Shown in pieces: positions 57,523 through 64,000 of a stretch of 64,000 nt of DNA (its first letter is position 1; the number at the start of each line of letters is the position of its first letter). The notes below the pieces were generated by a model that saw only the letters and a list, made by a program, of their open reading frames with translations, had not been told where the DNA came from and made no database searches. The DNA is from Tragulus kanchil (lineage: Eukaryota > Chordata > Mammalia > Artiodactyla > Tragulidae). The DNA lies in contig JAIOJX010000005.1 in the NCBI GenBank assembly GCA_022376925.1, positions 94,461,001 through 94,525,000 of the forward strand, read 5' to 3'. Position numbers and translations under genes: made by a program.

Positions 57523-58663
57523 CAATTTTTCTATCCCACAATGATGTGAGTGCTGGTGAGCAGGTTGAGGGTTGATGTCTGAGAGATGGCACAGATAAGG
57601 CCTGTGTCCCACCCCAACCCCTCTGCCCTTCACCACTGACACTACTTTGGTATCTGGTCCTTGGTTTCTATTTTCCACCCAGCTCAAGGTGGTGCAGAAT
57701 GCACAGTGAGTATAATCAGAACGTGCATCAAAAGGTTCCTGGGAATGTCTTGATAACTGATGTGAGTGGGGAGTCACTTCAAGACCAGCAAGGACTCAAA
57801 GCAAAGAAGGCAGAAGGGCCCTACTGCCTTGTTTTCCTGGAGACAATTCAGATCTGCTAAAGCTAAAGAAGATTAACTTGGGCAGAGGATGGGAAATGCC
57901 ACTGTCTCTAAATCAAACAGAGATGAGTGTTTCGGGGACTGATTACAGACCTTAACCACACTATCACTGGAAGAGTTGATTGATGTTTTCCTGTATGATG
58001 AAAAATACTATCAAGTAAATTAAGCTGCTTGAATTTTAAGAACAGCTGAACTACAGATGCTTTCTTCTAGACATGGGATGAACATCTAATGTATTAAGTC
58101 AGAACATACAGCTCTTCCTGCTGGTTGCCTCCTTTCATGGTCTGGATGGACATCATAAGACAGTAACAAGCCCACTTAAATCACCATGGGTTATGCCCTT
58201 CCTAGTTTGTCTTCAATTTGATGATGTAAGAGAATGTAAGGAAAGAAAAGAAAACTCCCGCAATGCCCCTGTTGTATGAGTCCCAAATGAACACCATGTA
58301 CCTCCAGCTGTGGCCATTTTTAACTGGTTATACTTTAATGAGATGGTTGAAATATATTACTGCCTCTGAAATGCAGAGCAGAAAAAGCAGACCTTTTGGC
58401 CATTTGTTTTGCTGTCTTGAAGATCAATGAGACATCTTGCTATCTACTGTGTGTAGAATTACTGGTTCTTCTGGATTACCTGAACACTCTGGAGGTCTCA
58501 TCTACCTGATAAATACAGGGTGTGGCCTCCCCCACGTCCTGGGGGCCCTCTGAGCACAGGGCCAGGCAGTTGTCTTGGGGGCGGGTCCTGAGGCTGTGTT
58601 TAGAAAGTGAGGTCTGTGAATGAGCTGTGAGTAGGGTGGGGACCAGGATGGGAGGGAGTGTTG
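57523..58663. other. Unique stretch
   Basis: About 1.1 kb, no recognised repeat or gene. Confidence 0.45.
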
Positions 58664-58838
58664 GCTCAGTCATGTTCAAGACTCTTTGCAACTCCAGGGA
58701 CTGTAGACTGCCTGGCTCCTCTGTCCATGGAATTCTCCAGGCAAGAATACTAGAGTCAGTTGCCATTCTCTTCTTCAGGGCATCTTCCTGACCCAGGGAT
58801 TGATCCCGTCTCCTGTATTGCAGGCAGAGTAGGGAACC
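58664..58838 (-). mobile_element. Bov-tA SINE, minus strand, partial
   Basis: 'ggctcagtcatgttcaagac', 'tggctcctctgtccatgg', 'aggcaagaatactagagtc', 'cttcctgacccagggattg', 'tcctgtattgcaggcag'; the outermost head is missing or diverged. Confidence 0.88.
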
Positions 58839-59044
58839 CCAGATCAGTCACAGAAGTCTTCGTTTATGAGAACCAGAAGATGACGGGCAGGGCAAAACAC
58901 CTCTAGCCAGCTCTCTACTTCAAGCTTCACTGTAAACAACACATTCACAGGATAAGGGCATTCTGATTTAGCAGGTTGACACATGTCTGAGCTCAAGGTA
59001 ACAGGATTTCAGTGAGAATTTTTTCCATACATGTTTCTTCAGTG

Positions 59045-59259
59045 AAAGTGAAAGTGTCAGTTTCTCAGTCATATCCGATTCTTGGCCACCCCATGGACTG
59101 TAGCCCGCCAGGCTCCTCTCTTCATGGGGTTCTCCAGGCAAGAATACTGGAGTGGGTTGCCATTTCTTCCTCCAGGGGCTCTTCCCAACCCAGGGATCAA
59201 ACCCAGGTCTCTTGCACTGCAGGCAGATTTTTTACTGTCTGAACCACCAGGAAAGCCCC
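59045..59259 (-). mobile_element. Bov-tA SINE, minus strand, complete
   Basis: 'agtgtcagtttctcagtc', 'gactgtagcccgccaggctc', 'caggcaagaatactggagtg', 'cccaacccagggatcaaacc', 'tgcactgcaggcag' and head 'ctgaaccaccaggaaagccc'. Confidence 0.93.
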
Positions 59260-59429
59260 AATGAAGCAAATGCTTGCTACAGTGATTTTATATCATTATC
59301 TAATCTCTACACTACAGGCTTTTGTACATGCATTTAACTTTCCAACCAACTTTCCCCCATCCTTTATTGCATGTGTATACAGCTCAATGCCTTCAACTAT
59401 CTTTGGAGTTCTTCTGGATCTTAACACAG

Positions 59430-59490
59430 CCAGGAAATGTTCCGGGAGTCACAAAGAGTTGAACACTGAAGCCACTTAGCACACACAGCA
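59430..59490 (+). mobile_element. Bov-A 3' end fragment
   Basis: 'gagtcacaaagagttgaaca' and 'gaagccacttagcacacaca' match the BovA terminus. Second copy near 60598-60658. Confidence 0.7.
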
Positions 59491-59744
59491 TGGGAATGGG
59501 ACAATCAGAAAATATGACTCACATCAAACTGACAGAGAAACCCCTGGTAGGTAGGATGAAGTAAGGAGAAAAACATAGCTCGGCAAAGACTCAGGGAAGG
59601 AGATCTTGAAGGAAGAACTAGCCTAGATTTAAGTAGGTCTTAGGGACTGAACAGGGAGTGTTAGTGATGGGCATGCCTGGCTCCCTAGGAAGGATCATGA
59701 GTGCAGCAAACTCTTAGGTGGTACTTTCTGTGTCCAAGTACTGC

Positions 59745-59945
59745 ACAAAGCTTTTGGCATTCATCAGCTCATCTATCTTCACACGTGTGAGTGAAACCAG
59801 TGTTCATATCCTTAGTTTACAAATAAAGAAAAGTGAGGCACAGAGAGGCTGGATGTAGTTTCTCAGGTCACACAGCCAGTTAAAGGGGGTAAAGTTTGAA
59901 CCCAGGCAAATTCACTTCCCTGTTCTTGACCACTAAGTTCCACTA
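59745..59945 (-). mobile_element. MIR SINE, minus strand
   Basis: 'ttggcattcatcagctcatc', 'agtgaggcacagagaggctg', 'caggtcacacagccagttaa', 'gtttgaacccaggcaaattc' and 'gaccactaagttccactacc' give an almost complete reversed MIR. Duplicate at about 60912-61112. Confidence 0.87.
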
Positions 59946-60911
59946 CCTGGTGCATTCCTGAAGAAATGCACCTTGCTGTATACTTCCTGGACCAGGAGAA
60001 GGGCAGGGAGTCATGGCCAGCATAGCAGTGAGCTTGGTATTAGAAAATGTAGAGTCTTGGTATTAAACTCTTTTCTTCTTCTGCCTGTGTCTCAGTTTCC
60101 CTTCCTTTAAACAGTGTCATTCACTATAGATCTTACTTATAGACAGTCTCTGTAGGATTAGTGAGGGAATTCTTAGAAGTTATTAATAATTCTGCTCAGG
60201 AAAACAGGATTATGTGGATTTAAAAAGAAAAAAAAAAAAAAGAGAAGCCCCGCTGGAGTGGTAAAGCAAGACTGTATTAGGAAAGACCATCTCTTTGAAG
60301 GAAGACAAACACATTCCCTAGCCTGAATCAGCCTCCTGGGAATGGGCAGCAGCAGATACCAGTCAGGCTGAGGAGCAGCCTTTCTGCCTTCTAGAAGCTT
60401 CTCTGCAGACCTACAGCTCTGGCAGCTACAAGAGCATCCAAACAGCACCAACTGGTGAATTCTCCACATATATAACAAAATGGGAATGGAGCACGAGCAC
60501 TTTAACTTTCCAACCAACTTTCCCCCATCCTTTATTGCATGTGTATACAGCTCAATGCCTTCAACTATCTTTGGAGTTCTTCTGGATCTTAACACAGCCA
60601 GGAAATGTTCCGGGAGTCACAAAGAGTTGAACACTGAAGCCACTTAGCACACACAGCATGGGAATGGGACAATCAGAAAATATGACTCACATCAAACTGA
60701 CAGAGAAACCCCTGGTAGGTAGGATGAAGTAAGGAGAAAAACATAGCTCGGCAAAGACTCAGGAAGGAGATCTTGAAGGAAGAACTAGCCTAGATTTAAG
60801 TAGGTCTTAGGGACTGAACAGGGAGTGTTAGTGATGGGCATGCCTGGCTCCCTAGGAAGGATCATGAGTGCAGCAAACTCTTAGGTGGTACTTTCTGTGT
60901 CCAAGTACTGC

Positions 60912-61112
60912 ACAAAGCTTTTGGCATTCATCAGCTCATCTATCTTCACACGTGTGAGTGAAACCAGTGTTCATATCCTTAGTTTACAAATAAAGAAAAG
61001 TGAGGCACAGAGAGGCTGGATGTAGTTTCTCAGGTCACACAGCCAGTTAAAGGGGGTAAAGTTTGAACCCAGGCAAATTCACTTCCCTGTTCTTGACCAC
61101 TAAGTTCCACTA
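60912..61112 (-). mobile_element. Duplicate of the MIR at 59745-59945
   Basis: Same element repeated by duplication 18. Confidence 0.88.
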
Positions 61113-61417
61113 CCTGGTGCATTCCTGAAGAAATGCACCTTGCTGTATACTTCCTGGACCAGGAGAAGGGCAGGGAGTCATGGCCAGCATAGCAGTGAGC
61201 TTGGTATTAGAAAATGTAGAGTCTTGGTATTAAACTCTTTTCTTCTTCTGCCTGTGTCTCAGTTTCCCTTCCTTTAAACAGTGTCATTCACTATAGATCT
61301 TACTTATAGACAGTCTCTGTAGGATTAGTGAGGGAATTCTTAGAAGTTATTAATAATTCTGCTCAGGAAAACAGGATTATGTGGATTTAAAAAGAAAAAA
61401 AAAAAAAAGAGAAGCCC

Positions 61418-63658
61418 CGCTGGAGTGGTAAAGCAAGACTGTATTAGGAAAGACCATCTCTTTGAAGCAAGACAAACACATTCCCCTAGCCTGAATCAGC
61501 CTCCTGGGAATGGGCAGCAGCAGCAGATACCAGTCAGGCTGAGGAGCAGCCTTTCTGCCTTCTAGAAGCTTCTCTGCAGACCTACAGCTCTGGCAGCTAC
61601 AAGAGCATCCAAACAGCACCAACTGGTGAATTCTCCACATATATAACACTGGTAGGAGAATCTGAAAGGAGAACGCTGACTATAAGCCTGGGTTGTTGGT
61701 TTTTTTTTTTTGGCTTCCTGAATGACGAAGTCTTAGCCAAAAAGAAAGAGAAAATAAAAGCACACCAGAATGAAATGTATTGATGTCTGATGAACTGTAA
61801 TGACCTACTGTCCAATTTGTCATTGAGATAAAAGTGCCACATTGATTTTGCTGAAGTGCTGTCACAATACATCATTTACCTAGAGAAGAGTCAATTAAGA
61901 GTGCAACTCAGAGACACGTAAAACCTGGATGGAAGGTGCAGCGGGAGACCCAGGCAGCCCATGCCTGAAGATAAAATACAGGTCTCAAGATGAAAGCGTC
62001 TTCCTCCTCCCAGAGTCAATTTATCTCTGTTCAATGTTCAAATAACATTTTGTTTCACATTTGACTTAATTGTTTGTAGGTTGAGCTAGGTCTACCTGGT
62101 GGCAAATACTCTGCAATTTTCCTTTTACTCGGGCCTATGAGCTCCCGTCCTCCCACTTCTCAAATTGTTTTTTTTTTTTTTTTTCTAAATTAAGTTTTCA
62201 GAAAATCTGTACTATATTATTGGATTTATTTATGTAAGTTCTGAAATGAGTACGATTTCAATGAGACATGGACTTATGAATAGTTTAGGAACCAGAGAAA
62301 ATGGCAGAAAGGGTCTTAGAATGTTTTAGAAAAATCTATTCATTTTACTAATTAAGAAACTTGGTTAAAAAGGAAAGAAAAATATTTCCACAAAACAAAG
62401 TAAAGAGTTTAAATGCCTAGTTCAAAGTCACATATTCCCTTGACTGGGTGAGTCATGAAAATGGGTACATTCTGATTTGTACCCATTATGTTCCAGAGTA
62501 CACAGAAATCAACACACTTTCAGTTTTATTCACGAGTCCTTCGCTGGAGTGGTAAAGCAAGACTGTATTAGGAAAGACCATCTCTTTGAAGCAAGACAAA
62601 CACATTCCCTAGCCTGAATCAGCCTCCTGGGAATGGGCAGCAGCAGATACCAGTCAGGCTGAGGAGCAGCCTTTCTGCCTTCTAGAAGCTTCTCTGCAGA
62701 CCTACAGCTCTGGCAGCTACAAGAGCATCCAAACAGCACCAACTGGTGAATTCTCCACATATATAACACTGGTAGGAGAATCTGAAAGGAGAACGCTGAC
62801 TATAAGCCTGGGTTGTTTGTTTTTTTTGGCTTCCTGAATGACGAAGTCTTACCCAAAAAAGAAAGAGAAAATAAAAGCACACCAGAATGAAATGTATTGA
62901 TGTCTGATGAACTGTAATGACCTACTGTCCAATTTGTCATTGAGATAAAAGTGCCACATTGATTTTGCTGAAGTGCTGTCACAATACATCATTTACCTAG
63001 AGAAGAGTCAATTAAGAGTGCAACTCAGAGACACGTAAAACCTGGATGGAAGGTGCAGCGGGAGACCCAGGCAGCCCATGCCTGAAGATAAAATACAGGT
63101 CTCAAGATGAAAGCGTCTTCCTCCTCCCAGAGTCAATTTATCTCTGTTCAATGTTCAAATAACATTTTGTTTCACATTTGACTTAATTGTTTGTAGGTTG
63201 AGCTAGGTCTACCTGGTGGCAAATACTCTGCAATTTTCCTTTTACTCGGGCCTATGAGCTCCCGTCCTCCCACTTCTCAAATTGTTTTTTTTTTTTTTTT
63301 TCTAAATTAAGTTTTCAGAAAATCTGTACTATATTATTGGATTTATTTATGTAAGTTCTGAAATGAGTACGATTTCAATGAGACATGGACTTATGAATAG
63401 TTTAGGAACCAGAGAAAATGGCAGAAAGGGTCTTAGAATGTTTTAGAAAAATCTATTCATTTTACTAATTAAGAAACTTGGTTAAAAAGGAAAGAAAAAT
63501 ATTTCCACAAAACAAAGTAAAGAGTTTAAATGCCTAGTTCAAAGTCACATATTCCCTTGACTGGGTGAGTCATGAAAATGGGTACATTCTGATTTGTACC
63601 CATTATGTTCCAGAGTACACAGAAATCAACACACTTTCAGTTTTATTCACGAGTCCTT
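61418..63658. repeat. Tandem duplication 19 (offset 1124 then 1117)
   Basis: 61418-62541 is repeated at 62542-63658. T-run and CAG-count differences (an extra CAG in the left copy, a shorter T-run at 62819). The segment from 'cgctggagtggtaaagcaag' to 'ccacatatataaca' occurs three times (60249, 61418, 62542) because it also belongs to duplication 18. Confidence 0.95.
61649..62541. other. Unique stretch (also at 62769-63658)
   Basis: AT-rich sequence with a long T-run at 62167-62184; no recognised gene or repeat. Confidence 0.45.
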
Positions 63659-63798
63659 TTCCGTGGCCTTCAACTGGCAAGACTGACTTTACCTCTGCCT
63701 TCTGATAACATAAGGTGCTAAAATGTATAAGAACGATTGAGGCTGGCTTGCCAGAGGAAAAACAAAAGTGAGTACATAATAACATCAAGGATCAGGAG

Positions 63799-64000
63799 GT
63801 TCAAAAAGCTAAAAACAGAGTTGCCATGTGATCCAGCAATCCCTCTCTGGAGCATAAATTCAGAAAAAACTGTAATTTAATACATGTATTCCTATGTTCA
63901 CAGTAGCACTATTTACAATAGCCAGGACATGAAAAGAATCTAAATGTCCACAGACAGAGAAATGGATAAAGAAGATGTGATACATACATACATACAGTGG
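63799..64000 (+). mobile_element. L1 ORF2 3' region, continues beyond the window
   Basis: 'cagagttgccatgtgatcca', 'cactatttacaatagccagg', 'ctaaatgtccacagacagag' and 'aatggataaagaagatgtg' are the conserved end of L1 ORF2 (peptide 'ELPCDPAI' region). Stops in frame show decay. Confidence 0.87.

Larger units (their letters stand above)
59333..61648. repeat. Tandem duplication 18 (offset 1168)
   Basis: 59333-60477 is repeated at 60501-61648. The left copy ends with 23 unmatched bases (60478-60500). Homopolymer differences: ctcagggaagg against ctcaggaagg, cattccctag against cattcccctag, plus an extra CAG in the right copy (near 61511). It chains into duplication 19. Confidence 0.95.

Overview
The window is non-coding nuclear DNA from a ruminant artiodactyl. 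The diagnostic content is BovB (RTE-clade LINE) 3' ends, Bov-tA/Bov-A SINEs, tRNA-Glu-derived CHR-type SINEs and artiodactyl L1 3' ends, over an AT-rich background carrying old MIR and L2 fragments. The species cannot be named from sequence alone. I find no exon structure, no recognisable host protein, no functional tRNA, rRNA or snoRNA gene, no CpG island and no CRISPR array. Short open frames of 60-180 codons are shadows of repeats, except one stretch of L1 ORF2 C-terminus (53691-54254, minus strand).

The dominant feature is a series of direct tandem duplications. Nineteen separate blocks of about 1.0-1.2 kb are each written twice in a row, at offsets of 994-1188 bp (mean about 1.12 kb). 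Copies are near-identical and differ mainly in homopolymer or dinucleotide length and at their extreme ends. Right-hand copies add about 21 kb, so roughly a third of the window is redundant. Several blocks overlap in a staircase (1-3555, 17421-23714, 25348-35426, 59333-63658), so some 50-350 bp pieces occur three times. The narrow length range, indifference to the sequence duplicated, and corrupted bases where left copies end and some right copies begin all fit an assembly or consensus artefact better than biology. A real process is not excluded by sequence alone.

Layout. 1-3910: Bov-tA, BovB 3' end, then an old L1 3' end, all inside duplications. 3911-11320: AT-rich unique DNA with MIR traces and an L1 3' end interrupted by BovB, with two duplications. 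11320-12263: a BovB fragment in inverted, twin-primed form, followed by a probable LTR. 12264-23714: unique DNA with a cluster of tRNA-Glu SINEs, five duplications, and a 49-bp inverted copy of a neighbouring SINE junction. 23715-25347: two nested SINEs sharing a target site. 25348-35426: five chained duplications. 35427-45512: SINEs, an L1 3' end, one duplication, MIRs, a polypurine tract and an L2. 45513-54960: two duplications, L1 fragments including a 5'-truncated L1 with a target-site duplication, and more SINEs. 54961-64000: mostly unique DNA, SINEs, two chained duplications, and an L1 running off the edge.

The most biologically interesting content is a tRNA-Glu SINE subfamily at nine loci with a shared 3' extension, many copies keeping perfect 11-17 bp target-site duplications, and three loci where such a SINE landed in or beside the target-site duplication of an earlier SINE.
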